Below are positions 33,310 to 41,753 of a DNA stretch of 64,000 nt, in pieces. The stretch's first letter is position 1. The number at the start of each line of letters is the position of its first letter. A program made the position numbers and the translations under genes. Below the pieces are notes generated by a model. The model ran no database searches and had not been told where the DNA came from. It saw nothing but the letters and a program-made list of their open reading frames with translations. The stretch lies in contig NZ_CP022203.1 of the NCBI RefSeq assembly GCF_002305895.1, positions 7,784,001-7,848,000 of the forward strand, written 5' to 3'. The DNA is from Corallococcus macrosporus DSM 14697. GTDB lineage: Bacteria; Myxococcota; Myxococcia; Myxococcales; Myxococcaceae.

Positions 33310-34995
33310 TCAGCGGATGCCCGGGTTGGTCAGCATGCCTACATCCTCTTCAATCACCTCGAAGGCCGCTACCTTGTCCTTCGGGGGGCGGATGAGGCGC
33401 TCGCCCAGCGGCTGGACGTCGAAGCGAGCGCTGACGGTGGCCAGGACCTTGCCGGTGATGAGCACCTGGCCGGGGCTGGCGGTGGCCGCGAGCCAGCCCG
33501 CGATGCTCACGCCCTCCCCCACCACGGTGTAGTCCGGGCGCGCCTCGGTGCCGATCATCCCCACCAGGGCCCGGGTGCTGTGCAGGGCGACGCGCAGCTC
33601 GCAGCGCTCGTCCAGGGGCCGGCGCGCCATGGCCCGCTCCCACTCGGCCCGCAGCGCCAGGGCGGCCCGGACGGCGCGCACCGAGTCCTCGCCCTTCACG
33701 TAGGGGACGCCGAACAGGGCGCGCAGGGACTCGCCCCGGAAGCCCTCCACGGTGGCCTCGAAGCTGTAGACGATGCCGCTCATCCGCGCGTGGAAGTCGT
33801 TGAGCATCTGCGTGGCGCGCGCCGCGCCGATGCGCATGCACAGCACGGAGAAGCCCACCAGCTCCGCGTGCAGGATGGTGAGGTTGCGCTCCTCCAGGCC
33901 GGGCAGCTTGCCGCCCTGCTTCTGGGCCTCGGCGGCGCGGCGCTCGGCCACGTCCGGCGGGTGGAAGCGCTCCAGGTTGCGCCGCAGCCGCTCCACCACG
34001 GGGCTGCCCTCGCGCGGGGAGAACTTCTGCACGCCCGTGGCCACCAGGTGCGCCACCGCGGTGCAGGTGTCCAGCAGCGTCTCCACGCTGGAGTCGCCCT
34101 TGGCCGACAGGTTGACGTAGAGCACGCCCGCGTAGGGAGGCTCGGCGCCAATGGGGATGCACAGCACCCGGTCCACGCCGTAGAGGATGACGCTCTCCCG
34201 GCCCGCGAAGCGGCGGTCATCGCGCACGTCGCCCACGGCGAGCGCGCGCCCCTGCCGCAGGGCCTCGTCGACGATGGCGTCCGAGACGGGCACCTCGCCC
34301 TTGGCCAGCCGGCCCCGGTGGCGCACGGCGGCGGGCACCATGGGGCCCGTGGCGTGCTTGAGCAACACCACCGCCGTGGTCGCGTCCGTGACCTCCAGCA
34401 GCCGGTCCATGGTGGCGTCCAGGAAGGACGACAGCGTGGTGGCCGAAGAGAGCGCCTCCGCGGTGCGGAACAGCAGCACCAGCGTCTCCTGGCCCACGCG
34501 CGGACTGGCGGCCGGCAACGGCGCGGACGAAGAGAAGCTGTCGTCGAAGGAGACCGGGCCCACGTTGTCCAGGAGCCGCAGCACGTCCGCGTCACGCACG
34601 TTCTTCGCCAGGAGGACGGATGGCCCCACGTCCTGGCCGTGGCCGAAGCGCACGACGCCGCCCGCGCCCAGGTCCACCATCTCCGTGGCCGCGTTCTCCA
34701 CGGTGTTGGGCTGGCGGACGGAGAGCACATTCTCGCCCAGCGCCACCGAGTCTCCGGCGACGAGCTGCCGCGAGCCCTGCAAGGGCGCGCCGTTGATGCG
34801 GCTGCCGTTGCGGCTGCCCAGGTCCTCGATGCGCAGCACGTCGCCATCGACGTAGAGCCGCGCATGCCGGCGTGAGACGAGGTCGCCGCCCAGGACGATG
34901 TCGTTCTCGTCCGCGCGGCCGAGGCTCGTCACGCCCTCAGGCAGATCGTACGACGTGTCGAAGTAGCCGGGCCCGTTGATGATGATCTGCCACAT
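33310..34995 (-). CDS. FHA-GAF protein with a degenerate class III adenylate cyclase domain
   Basis: This 561-residue protein starts with an FHA domain (about 1-95: GVTSLGRADENDIVL, VSRRHARL, LGSRNGSRING), which binds phosphothreonine. A GAF domain (about 165-325) follows, then a cyclase homology domain (about 370-560). In the last, both metal-binding Asp positions are Glu (E378 in LHAELVGFS, E422 in RGESLRALF). The transition-state Asn and Arg positions read Ser497 and Trp501 (EGVSIAGWL). It is therefore probably a non-catalytic or much altered cyclase fold used for signalling. It is next to the large kinase gene, so the FHA domain may read that kinase output. Confidence 0.82.
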   Translation of the reverse strand: MWQIIINGPGYFDTSYDLPEGVTSLGRADENDIVLGGDLVSRRHARLYVDGDVLRIEDLGSRNGSRINGAPLQGSRQLVAGDSVALGENVLSVRQPNTVENAATEMVDLGAGGVVRFGHGQDVGPSVLLAKNVRDADVLRLLDNVGPVSFDDSFSSSAPLPAASPRVGQETLVLLFRTAEALSSATTLSSFLDATMDRLLEVTDATTAVVLLKHATGPMVPAAVRHRGRLAKGEVPVSDAIVDEALRQGRALAVGDVRDDRRFAGRESVILYGVDRVLCIPIGAEPPYAGVLYVNLSAKGDSSVETLLDTCTAVAHLVATGVQKFSPREGSPVVERLRRNLERFHPPDVAERRAAEAQKQGGKLPGLEERNLTILHAELVGFSVLCMRIGAARATQMLNDFHARMSGIVYSFEATVEGFRGESLRALFGVPYVKGEDSVRAVRAALALRAEWERAMARRPLDERCELRVALHSTRALVGMIGTEARPDYTVVGEGVSIAGWLAATASPGQVLITGKVLATVSARFDVQPLGERLIRPPKDKVAAFEVIEEDVGMLTNPGIR

Positions 34996-35141
34996 CGAAT
35001 GCCCGACATTACACGACTCTCCCGCCTGTTGAGAGAAGGAGACGATGACTCATCGCGGGTACCCACCCACCCGGCCTCAAGGCGAGGCGGCACCCCGCAC
35101 CGCGTCATTCACCAGGAGTGAGCGCCCGTGCGAACGTCCGC

Positions 35142-35681
35142 TCAGCGGGGGCGGTGGATGAAGAGGGAGTCGCCTTGACGCACCACGGGGAAGGCCGCGA
35201 GCGGCCGGGTCGCGGGGCCGTTCAGCACCTGCCCACCCTGGGTGAAGCGGGAGCCATGGCAGGGGCACTCCATGACGCCGTCCTCTGGCACCCAGCTCAC
35301 GACGCAATCACCGTGGGTGCAGATGCGCCAGAGCGCCGTGTAACAACCGGGTGACGCGTGGACCACCACCACGTCCAGCAGCGCCCGGGGAACGCGGACT
35401 TCCGAAGCGCCGCCGGGGGCCGCCAGCGCGGGATGATCCGCCAGGGAGACCTCCACCCAGTCCGCGCCCGGCGGCCCGGGGACCGGCGGAACCGCACAGG
35501 CCGGGCCCGGCCCTCCCGCGTCGGGAGGGTCGAGCACCACGGCCTCCCGCCACCCGTCGCCGCACCCCGCGCCGAACGCCGCCAGGGCACAGGTGCCCTT
35601 GAGCAGCGCGTGGAGCGCGGCGCGGCGGTCCACCTCCCCCGTCGTGGACAGGGGACATGGCCGTGGCGGGAGCCGCTTCAC
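35142..35681 (-). CDS. Exported Rieske [2Fe-2S] protein of the B12-riboswitch operon
   Basis: The GTG at 35681 overlaps the stop of the upstream lipoprotein gene (GTGA). The 179-residue protein has an N-terminal Arg-Arg followed by a hydrophobic stretch (ALHALLKGTCALAAFGAGC), possibly a Tat signal or lipoprotein signal. It then has a Rieske domain. The cluster ligands are complete: C121 and H123 in CTHGDC, C139 and H142 in CPCHGS, with C126 and C141 for the disulfide. It should be a periplasmic or surface electron carrier. It is the last gene downstream of cobalamin riboswitch 1, an unusual setting. A role in corrinoid reduction or de-liganding is only a hypothesis. Confidence 0.85.
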   Translation of the reverse strand: MKRLPPRPCPLSTTGEVDRRAALHALLKGTCALAAFGAGCGDGWREAVVLDPPDAGGPGPACAVPPVPGPPGADWVEVSLADHPALAAPGGASEVRVPRALLDVVVVHASPGCYTALWRICTHGDCVVSWVPEDGVMECPCHGSRFTQGGQVLNGPATRPLAAFPVVRQGDSLFIHRPR

Positions 35682-36439
35682 GGCGTGCCGCTCCGAAGCG
35701 ACTCGCCGTTCACCACCGCGACGGCATCCAAATCGAAGCCCCCGGAGGTGCCGCCGTAGCGGTTGTTGCCCGCGTCGACGATGCGCACGTACCGCGCGCG
35801 GCGCAGGCCCACCGTCGCCAGGTCGAAGCCGTCACCGCCCGCCACCGCGGGGTCGGTGGCGCTGATGCCGTTGGCCGGGTTGGCATGGACCGGAGTCACC
35901 CCCGCGCACCCCGGGTAGCCGCCCTCGGCGTCGGTGGTGGCGCACGGGAACGGGTGCCAATTAACGCCGTCGTCGCTGACGGAGACGATGCCCCGCTCCG
36001 AGTACGTCGACCCATCCGCGACGAGGAAGGCGTTCTCGAACACGAGCAGGTCCACGCCCGGCCCATCCACCACCGCGAGGTCGGTGAAGCGCAGGACGAT
36101 TTCGCCGCCCCGCCCCAGCGAGAGCACGTCCAACGAGCCGTTGTCCGGCCCAAGCCCCGACGGCGGCCCGAGCACGATGTCCGGGAAGCGGTCCTGCCCG
36201 AAGCCCGCGGAGTCGCCGGGCTCGAACGAGACGACTTCGTCCGCGTACGGGTCCTCGGGCGGCAGGCCGGCATCGGGCTCCAGCGGTGTGGAGCCATCCG
36301 GCTGTCCCGCATCGTCTCGCGCGGGGTCCGTACCAGCGTCGTCGTCGGCGATGGAGGAGCCGTCGCCACACGCGGTGGTGCCCAGGAGCACGGCGAGCGC
36401 CGTGCCCCAGGCCAGGCGGTAGAGGCCGCGCAGTCTCAC
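35678..36439 (-). CDS. Lipoprotein, cell-surface protein type, of the B12-riboswitch operon
   Basis: The GTG at 36439 overlaps the upstream stop (GTGA). The 253-residue protein has a lipobox (LLGTTAC), an Asp/Gly/Pro-rich linker, and a domain with GFGQDRFPDIVLGPP, IVLRFTDLAVVDGPGVDLLVF, GIVSVSDDGVNWHPFP, PANGISATDPAVAGGDGFDL and RYVRIVDAG near the end. Such surface domains are seen in envelope proteins of several phyla. I cannot name the fold securely, but it looks like a beta-sandwich with sugar- or metal-binding loops. Its place behind riboswitch 1 suggests corrinoid capture at the surface. Confidence 0.75.
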   Translation of the reverse strand: MRLRGLYRLAWGTALAVLLGTTACGDGSSIADDDAGTDPARDDAGQPDGSTPLEPDAGLPPEDPYADEVVSFEPGDSAGFGQDRFPDIVLGPPSGLGPDNGSLDVLSLGRGGEIVLRFTDLAVVDGPGVDLLVFENAFLVADGSTYSERGIVSVSDDGVNWHPFPCATTDAEGGYPGCAGVTPVHANPANGISATDPAVAGGDGFDLATVGLRRARYVRIVDAGNNRYGGTSGGFDLDAVAVVNGESLRSGTP

Positions 36440-37761
36440 TGGACGGTCCGGATGCGGACCAGCCGCTCGCCGTTCATGTCCTCGATGCCCACCAGCAGGT
36501 CAGCGCCCAGGTGGGTCATCTGCGTCACGTAGGTGCACTGGTCCACGAACGACAGCACCGGCGTGCGCTCGCCGATGGTGACCGAGCCAGGGGTGGCGTC
36601 CTCGGAGAGGGCGTAGCGGGACACATCCGTGGTGACGAATTCATAGGTCGCGTTGTAGGCGCCGCGCTTGACGACGACGCCATCACCGAAGGTGGCGGCC
36701 GCGTTGAAGTTGCTGCCAACTTCGAGCGGGTGCTGCGCGTCCAGGGCGAACGGCGTGCCGGAAGAGAGCGCCGCGCTCACGACGGAGGGCGCCACCGCGT
36801 AGGCCACGTTGGTGTAATCCGGCGCAGCGGCGAAGCCGAACACCGAGATACCGTTGTTCGCCACGGCGCTGAAGCCATTGCCACCCGCGGTCTCCGGGAA
36901 GCTGGCCACCTGCTCGGAGGCAACGGGGTCCGCGGAGGTCACCAGCGCGTAGATTCCGAAGCCGTCCACGTCGGACAGCCCCATGCTGTTGATGAGGAAC
37001 GCGGACGTCGCGTCGGCCGTGAACGCGACGGCGGACATGTTGCCCGGCGAGTTGACGTAGCTCGAGTTGCCAGGGGTGGCGATGTCGAAGAGCGAGACCG
37101 TGCCCACCGCGCCCGCCTTCGTGTAGCCGGCGAGCAAGCGCTCGGCGTCATACACGAGGAAGCCATTCGGGTAGATGCCTGACGTCGCCCCACGGTCCTC
37201 GGGGGCCAGGACGTCGAACAACGACTCGGAGGAAGGCGTCAGGTCCGGCCAGATGCCCAGCGAGTGGATTTCCGCGTGCATGAACCCGCGCACGGCGTAG
37301 ACGGTGTGCGTGGGGCCCGGCGTGACGGCCACCGCCAGCACGTCGTCCGGCATGGGCGCGGAGCCCGCCGTCTCGAAGCCCGCCTCGAGCTGGAGCGTGC
37401 CGAGCACCGGGTCGTGCGCCGCCGACTCACACGGGTGCCCCGTGCCGGCGTCCGGGTCGGTGCCGGCGTCCGGCTCCGTGCCCGCGTCCGGCTCGGTCCC
37501 CGCATCCGGCTCCGTCCCCGCGTCGGGCTCGGTGCCCGCGTCCTCCTCGGGGAGCTGCTGGATGGGCCGCGTCTCACACGTCTCCTCGGCGCACGTCCAC
37601 TGCTGGCCCGCGGGAGCCGGGCCGTTGTCGTTGCGGCAGTCGAAGGCGTCCACGCATTCAGAGCCGCAGCCCGTCGTGGCAACCGCCAGCACCAGGCTGG
37701 CCGTGGCGAACATCAGGGACTTCGTGCGGGCTCCTACGCGCTTCACATCGGCGTGCTTCAT
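36436..37761 (-). CDS. Beta-propeller-like lipoprotein under cobalamin riboswitch control
   Basis: The ATG at 37761 follows GAGGAC and gives 441 residues. It has a signal peptide with lipobox (VATTGC), a Cys-containing start (SECVDAFDCRND), then a repetitive linker of five DAGTEPDAGT units encoded by 18-base repeats near 37450-37540. A large all-beta domain follows (DDVLAVAVTPGPTHTVYAV, NGFLVYDAERLLAGYTK, SVFGFAAAPDYTNVAYAV), which looks like a YncE-type propeller. In Bacteroides, surface propeller lipoproteins (BtuG) bind B12 tightly and work with BtuB. A comparable role here is inferred from fold resemblance and riboswitch 1. It is the first gene of its operon. Confidence 0.72.
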   Translation of the reverse strand: MKHADVKRVGARTKSLMFATASLVLAVATTGCGSECVDAFDCRNDNGPAPAGQQWTCAEETCETRPIQQLPEEDAGTEPDAGTEPDAGTEPDAGTEPDAGTDPDAGTGHPCESAAHDPVLGTLQLEAGFETAGSAPMPDDVLAVAVTPGPTHTVYAVRGFMHAEIHSLGIWPDLTPSSESLFDVLAPEDRGATSGIYPNGFLVYDAERLLAGYTKAGAVGTVSLFDIATPGNSSYVNSPGNMSAVAFTADATSAFLINSMGLSDVDGFGIYALVTSADPVASEQVASFPETAGGNGFSAVANNGISVFGFAAAPDYTNVAYAVAPSVVSAALSSGTPFALDAQHPLEVGSNFNAAATFGDGVVVKRGAYNATYEFVTTDVSRYALSEDATPGSVTIGERTPVLSFVDQCTYVTQMTHLGADLLVGIEDMNGERLVRIRTVQ

Positions 37762-37899
37762 CGGTGTCCTCACTCCCTCTTCCGCCCCCACGGGCGAATG
37801 GGCTTCCAGGAGGACACGGCCGAAGGCAGAGCCCCGGCGGACCGCTCGCGCCGGACAGCACCCGCCCCCGCCGCCTCCCCTCGGAAGCCTCGGTGATGT

Positions 37900-37916
37900 C
37901 CGTGCCAGGGGCACGG
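37900..37916 (-). terminator. Hairpin in the expression platform of cobalamin riboswitch 1
   Basis: CCGTGCC and GGCACGG (plus-strand 37900-37906 and 37910-37916) form a perfect 7-bp stem with a 3-base loop immediately 3' of the B12 box. It could be the switching element of the expression platform. No U tract follows, so whether it terminates transcription or sequesters pairing partners is unknown. Confidence 0.4.
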
Positions 37917-37920
37917 GTCT

Positions 37921-38090
37921 TCGGCAGGTTTTCGGACTCGCAGGCGCGGATGCCCGGAGGCACCCACCTACTTGCCGTCGCTTCCCAGCCCGCTGCGGGC
38001 CAGTGCTTCTCGTGACGGCGTTCGTTCCTGCTCACCGCTGCGGGGCAGTCCCGGATTCACACCGGGTTCCCTTGAGTCACCGTGGCTGCA
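37921..38090 (-). promoter_or_regulatory. Cobalamin riboswitch 1 (upstream of propeller lipoprotein, lipoprotein, Rieske)
   Basis: Read on the minus strand, the sequence has the aptamer landmarks in order: GGGAACCCGGTGTGAATCC, CTGCCCCGCAGCGGT, GCACTGG, GGGAAG, and the 3' B12 box GAGTCCGAAAACCTGCC (plus-strand 37923-37940). It lies between the btuC stop and the start of the lipoprotein gene at 37761, with a 160-base leader. It should repress the downstream three genes when adenosylcobalamin or a related corrinoid is abundant. Confidence 0.92.
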
Positions 38091-38138
38091 CGGGGACACC
38101 GAGGACGCCGGCGGGGATATGGCGGGTGCAGGCCATTG

Positions 38139-39224
38139 TCAATGACTGGCGCCCAGCCGCACCCGCCGGCGCAGCAGCGCGAGGAACAGCGGACCGCCCA
38201 GCAGCGCGGTGACGACGCCCACGGGGGGCTCGGCGCCGAAGAGCGGGAAGGCCAGCCGCGCCAGCAGGTCCGACAACACGAGGAAGGCCGCGCCGCCCAG
38301 CGCCGACAGCGGCACCAGCAGCCGTTGGTCCGGGCCGATGGCCAGCCGCAGCAGGTGCGGCACGATGAGCCCCACGAAGCCAATCAGCCCCGTGAGCGCC
38401 ACCGCGCCCGCGACGCTCGCGCTGGAGGCCAGCAGCAACCAACGGCGCGTGGACGCCACCGGCACGCCCAGCGACGCCGCGTCATCGTCGCCCAGCGACA
38501 AGAGGTTCAACCGCGCGGAGAGCACCCACATGACGCCAATGGCGCCGGCCTGGAGGAGCGCGGAGAGCGCCAGCGTGGCGCCGCGCTCGTAGCCCAGCGC
38601 GCCCGCGAGCCAGTAGAGGATTTCCCCCAGCCGGTCGGGCTCGGACAGCGTCTTCACCAGGGTGATGGCCGCGGAGGCGAAGGCGTTGAACACCACGCCC
38701 GTGAGCAGGGCCGCGTACGGGGCGCGCGACGCGGCTCCCCGGCTGGCGGAGAGGACGAAGAGGATGGCGGCCCCCGCGCCCAGGAAGGAGAAGAGCGCGG
38801 GCGCGGACAGGCGCGCCAGGGCGCTGCCCATCCCCGGCGCCACATCCGCCACGGTGGCCAGCCCCACGGCGAGCGCCAGCGTCGCCCCCAGCGCGGCGCC
38901 TCCGGACACCCCGAGCACGAACGGGTCGGCCAGCGGGTTGCGCAACAGCCCCTGGAGCGTGGCGCCCGAGGCCGCCAGCCCCGCCCCCACGATGCCGCCC
39001 AGCAGCGCGCGCGGCAGGCGCAGCGACCAGAAGATGACGGCGTCGGTGGAGGCCGGGTCCGTCAGCGCGGCGGTGAGGGAGATGGACTGCTCACCGAAGC
39101 GCACGGCCACGGCCAGGCTGGCCGCCGCCAGCACGAGGAAGCCCCCGAACCACTTCACCGCGCGCGAGGTCCGGAAACCTCCCGCTCCACCAGGTGCACG
39201 CAGGGATGTCGCGGGCTCGCTCAC
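38139..39224 (-). CDS. btuC: FecCD-family ABC permease, probable vitamin B12 permease
   Basis: This 361-residue integral membrane protein of the FecCD/BtuC family starts at a GTG overlapping the btuF stop. It has about ten helices, with the conserved RLPRALLGGIVGAGLAASGA, LRNPLADPFVLGVSGGAALG, LTGLIGFVGLIVPHLLRL and EPPVGVVTALLGGPLFL motifs. The substrate is inferred to be cobalamin from the upstream BtuF and BtuB genes and riboswitch 2. No ATPase is encoded in the cluster. Confidence 0.88.
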   Translation of the reverse strand: MSEPATSLRAPGGAGGFRTSRAVKWFGGFLVLAAASLAVAVRFGEQSISLTAALTDPASTDAVIFWSLRLPRALLGGIVGAGLAASGATLQGLLRNPLADPFVLGVSGGAALGATLALAVGLATVADVAPGMGSALARLSAPALFSFLGAGAAILFVLSASRGAASRAPYAALLTGVVFNAFASAAITLVKTLSEPDRLGEILYWLAGALGYERGATLALSALLQAGAIGVMWVLSARLNLLSLGDDDAASLGVPVASTRRWLLLASSASVAGAVALTGLIGFVGLIVPHLLRLAIGPDQRLLVPLSALGGAAFLVLSDLLARLAFPLFGAEPPVGVVTALLGGPLFLALLRRRVRLGASH

Positions 39225-40123
39225 GGCGCGCCCTTACCCGTTCCTTCCGGATGCAGCAAACGGAAGAGCTCCTCCAGGCCCCGCCCCAGCGAGGGGCCCG
39301 GCTGGAGCAGCGCCAGGGACGGCACGTCCACCCAGCGCGCGCCGGACAGGCCGGGCAGCGCGCGCAGCTTGTCCTTGCCCACGTCCACGTCCGCGGCGTC
39401 CACCACCACGGTGGCCCGGGCCCGCACCGCGCGCTCCACCGAGTACACCGGGTACGCGGAGCCCGCGTCCGCCGCCACGTTGAGGCCGCCCGCGTCGCGG
39501 ACCAGCTCGTCCGCGAAGGAGCCGGGCCCCGCCACCACGAGCGGCTCGAAGCCGTAGACGAACAGCACGCGCGGCGCGGGCAGCGTCCTCGCCGCCTCCC
39601 GGATGCGCGCGCGTGTGGCCTCGATGCCGGCCACCACCGCCTCCGCCTCCTTGTCCCGCCCCAGCGCCTTCCCCACCGCGCGCATGGCGGCGAGCACGTC
39701 CGGCACGGAGTGCAGCGGCAGGAGCAGCACGGGCACGCCCAGCTCCGCCATCTTCTCCACGGGCCGCTGGTTGCCCGGCCCGGGCTGCACCAGGACCAGG
39801 TCCGGCTTGAGCGCGATCACCGCCTCGACGGAGGGGTCCGTGAAGCCGCCCACGCGCGGCAGCTTCGCCACCGCCTTCGCCTCGTCGAAGCGGGACACCC
39901 CCACCAGCGTGCTCCCCGCGCCCAGGGACAGCACCATCTCCGACAGCGAGGGCGCCAGCGTCACCACGCGCCGCACCTTGGAAGGCACGGGCGGCCCCAG
40001 CGTCCGAGGCCCCGCCGCCTTCTCCGCCGCGCCCGCCGTGACGGACAGCAGGCACAGCACCGTGGCGAGCAGGACGGCCCCGCCGGAGCGAGGACGCGAG
40101 GTGTGAATCATGTTCATCGGCAT
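39221..40123 (-). CDS. btuF: Cobalamin-type periplasmic binding protein
   Basis: I place the start at the ATG at 40123, after GAGGAC; two further ATG codons lie 2 and 4 codons downstream. The 300-residue protein has a cleavable signal peptide (LLSVTAGAAEK) and the BtuF/FhuD fold (RVVTLAPSLSEMVLSLGAGS, LVGVSRFDEAKA, LKPDLVLVQPG, RVLFVYGFEPLVVAGPGSF, ADELVRDAGGLNVAAD). It should deliver corrinoid to the BtuC-like permease encoded by the overlapping next gene. It is 13 bases downstream of the Cys-rich lipoprotein gene. Confidence 0.88.
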   Translation of the reverse strand: MPMNMIHTSRPRSGGAVLLATVLCLLSVTAGAAEKAAGPRTLGPPVPSKVRRVVTLAPSLSEMVLSLGAGSTLVGVSRFDEAKAVAKLPRVGGFTDPSVEAVIALKPDLVLVQPGPGNQRPVEKMAELGVPVLLLPLHSVPDVLAAMRAVGKALGRDKEAEAVVAGIEATRARIREAARTLPAPRVLFVYGFEPLVVAGPGSFADELVRDAGGLNVAADAGSAYPVYSVERAVRARATVVVDAADVDVGKDKLRALPGLSGARWVDVPSLALLQPGPSLGRGLEELFRLLHPEGTGKGAP

Positions 40124-40136
40124 GGCGTGCGCGTCC

Positions 40137-41753
40137 TCAGTGCAGCGCGGTGACGTCAATGGCATTGGACACGGGCCGGCGCGAATCCACGGGGCACGCC
40201 TCCAGCGCGGGGCCCTGCGCCTCTGGTGACGAGGAGCCGCGGCGCTCCACCAGCCGCCCGTCCTCCACCGCCACCACGAACACCCGGCCCGCGTTCGTGT
40301 CCGCCAGGTACACCGCGCCCTCCGCCACCGCGAAGCGGCTGGCCACGGAGAGGCGGCACCCCGGCGCGCCCGGCTCACAGCCCGCCGAGAGCACGTAGGC
40401 CGCCACGGGCGCGTCGTCCTTCACCAGCACCAGCCCGGAGCCGCGCACCGCGCTGGCGCTGTGTCCGTTGGCTTCGTCGTACTCGGCCTCGCCCAGGCAG
40501 GCCACCACGAGCTGGTTCCCCACGGCCTCCACGTACCCCGCGTTGAGGCAGTCCGCGGCGCCCAGGTCGATGGCGCTCACGGCGCCGCTCACCGGGTCGA
40601 TTTTCGCGAGCATGCCCGGGCCGTTCGGCTTGTAGCCGTCGTACGGGTTCAGGTTGGTGAGGGCCACGTACACGCCTGACGCGCTCGCCACGGCGGAGTA
40701 CGGCAGCGGCAGCACCGTGCCGCCGTCGAAGGGCTTCAAGTCCAGCCCGGTGAGCGAAATCGTGTCCACCTTGCGCGGCTGCTCGGGGTTGGAGATGTCC
40801 ACGCGGGCGACGGCATTGCCGAACTGGAACATGGAGCCGCCCGTGCCGAACAAGGGGACGTACAGCGTGGTGCCCCACTTCGCGATTGCCTGCGGGCTGG
40901 TGTTGGCCCCCAGGTTCACCTGCGTCACGGAGCGCAGGCCCAGCCCTCCGCCATGGGCGGGCCCCTCCCGCTTGAGCACCTGCAGGGTGTTGTTCACCGA
41001 GTCCACGACGTAGACATAAGGCGGGTCCACCAGGATGTCGTTGGGTGAGCCCGCCACCCCGCCCAGCGAGTCCTCCTCCACCACCGTCCCCAGCGCGCCA
41101 CCGGCCGCCTGGAGCAGCTTGGAGGACGTGGCGTCCGCGGCGAGCACGAAGCCGTCCCAGGACGCGAGCGCCTGCACGCCCGAGCCGAACTGACGCCGGG
41201 GCCCCAGCAGGTTCGTCTCCGCCTGGATGCCCACGAGCTGCCCGTTGGTGTAGCAGGCCGCGACCAGGTCGTAGCCACACCGGCCCTGGTGGCACTCCTG
41301 CACGTCCGGGCAGAGGTTCCCGCAGGCGCCGCAGTTGCCCTCGTCCACGAGCACGTCCACGCACGAGTCCCCGCACCGCTGGCGCCCCTCCGAGCACGCC
41401 TCGCGGCAGACGCCGGTCTCACACACGAGCCCGGCGGCGCACGCGTTTCCACAGGCGCCGCAGTGGGCCGCGTCACTCGCCGTGGCCACACACGCGCCGC
41501 CGCAGGACTCCGTCCCCGGGCGGCATCCACAAGCGCCGTCCTGACAGGTCTGCCCGTCACCGCAGGCGTTGCCACAGGCGCCGCAGTTCGCGGCGTCCCC
41601 ACGCAGGTCCACACACGCCTCGCCGCAGACGGCCAGGCCGGGGGTGCACACCGCGCCCTCCTCCGGGCACCCGGTGAGCAGCAGCGCCGCCACGGCCGCC
41701 AGCAGCAGGGGCGGAAGGAAGGGCTCAGGGGACAGGGGACGCGGGCGAGTCAT
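40137..41753 (-). CDS. Cys-rich, beta-propeller lipoprotein between btuB and btuF (BtuG-like role proposed)
   Basis: The 538-residue protein has a signal peptide with lipobox LLTGC (C29). Three myxobacterial Cys-rich repeats (CGEACVDLRGDAANCGACG type) span residues about 35-160. From about 165 to the end an all-beta region looks like a propeller (LASWDGFVLAADATSSKLLQ, VDPPYVYVVDSVNNTLQVLK, TTLYVPLFGTGG, AVAEGAVYLADTNAGRVFVV). Its ATG lies 29 bases inside the btuB gene, implying coupled synthesis with the receptor. In Bacteroides the BtuG propeller lipoprotein caps BtuB and hands over B12. This could be a myxobacterial counterpart with an extra Cys-rich stalk, which is inference from position and fold. 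Confidence 0.75.
   Translation of the reverse strand: MTRPRPLSPEPFLPPLLLAAVAALLLTGCPEEGAVCTPGLAVCGEACVDLRGDAANCGACGNACGDGQTCQDGACGCRPGTESCGGACVATASDAAHCGACGNACAAGLVCETGVCREACSEGRQRCGDSCVDVLVDEGNCGACGNLCPDVQECHQGRCGYDLVAACYTNGQLVGIQAETNLLGPRRQFGSGVQALASWDGFVLAADATSSKLLQAAGGALGTVVEEDSLGGVAGSPNDILVDPPYVYVVDSVNNTLQVLKREGPAHGGGLGLRSVTQVNLGANTSPQAIAKWGTTLYVPLFGTGGSMFQFGNAVARVDISNPEQPRKVDTISLTGLDLKPFDGGTVLPLPYSAVASASGVYVALTNLNPYDGYKPNGPGMLAKIDPVSGAVSAIDLGAADCLNAGYVEAVGNQLVVACLGEAEYDEANGHSASAVRGSGLVLVKDDAPVAAYVLSAGCEPGAPGCRLSVASRFAVAEGAVYLADTNAGRVFVVAVEDGRLVERRGSSSPEAQGPALEACPVDSRRPVSNAIDVTALH

Noticed and set aside
37450-37540. Short 18-base repeats near the cobalamin riboswitch as a satellite or regulatory repeat
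   Set aside because: They encode the DAGTEP linker of the lipoprotein in frame and are explained by it.
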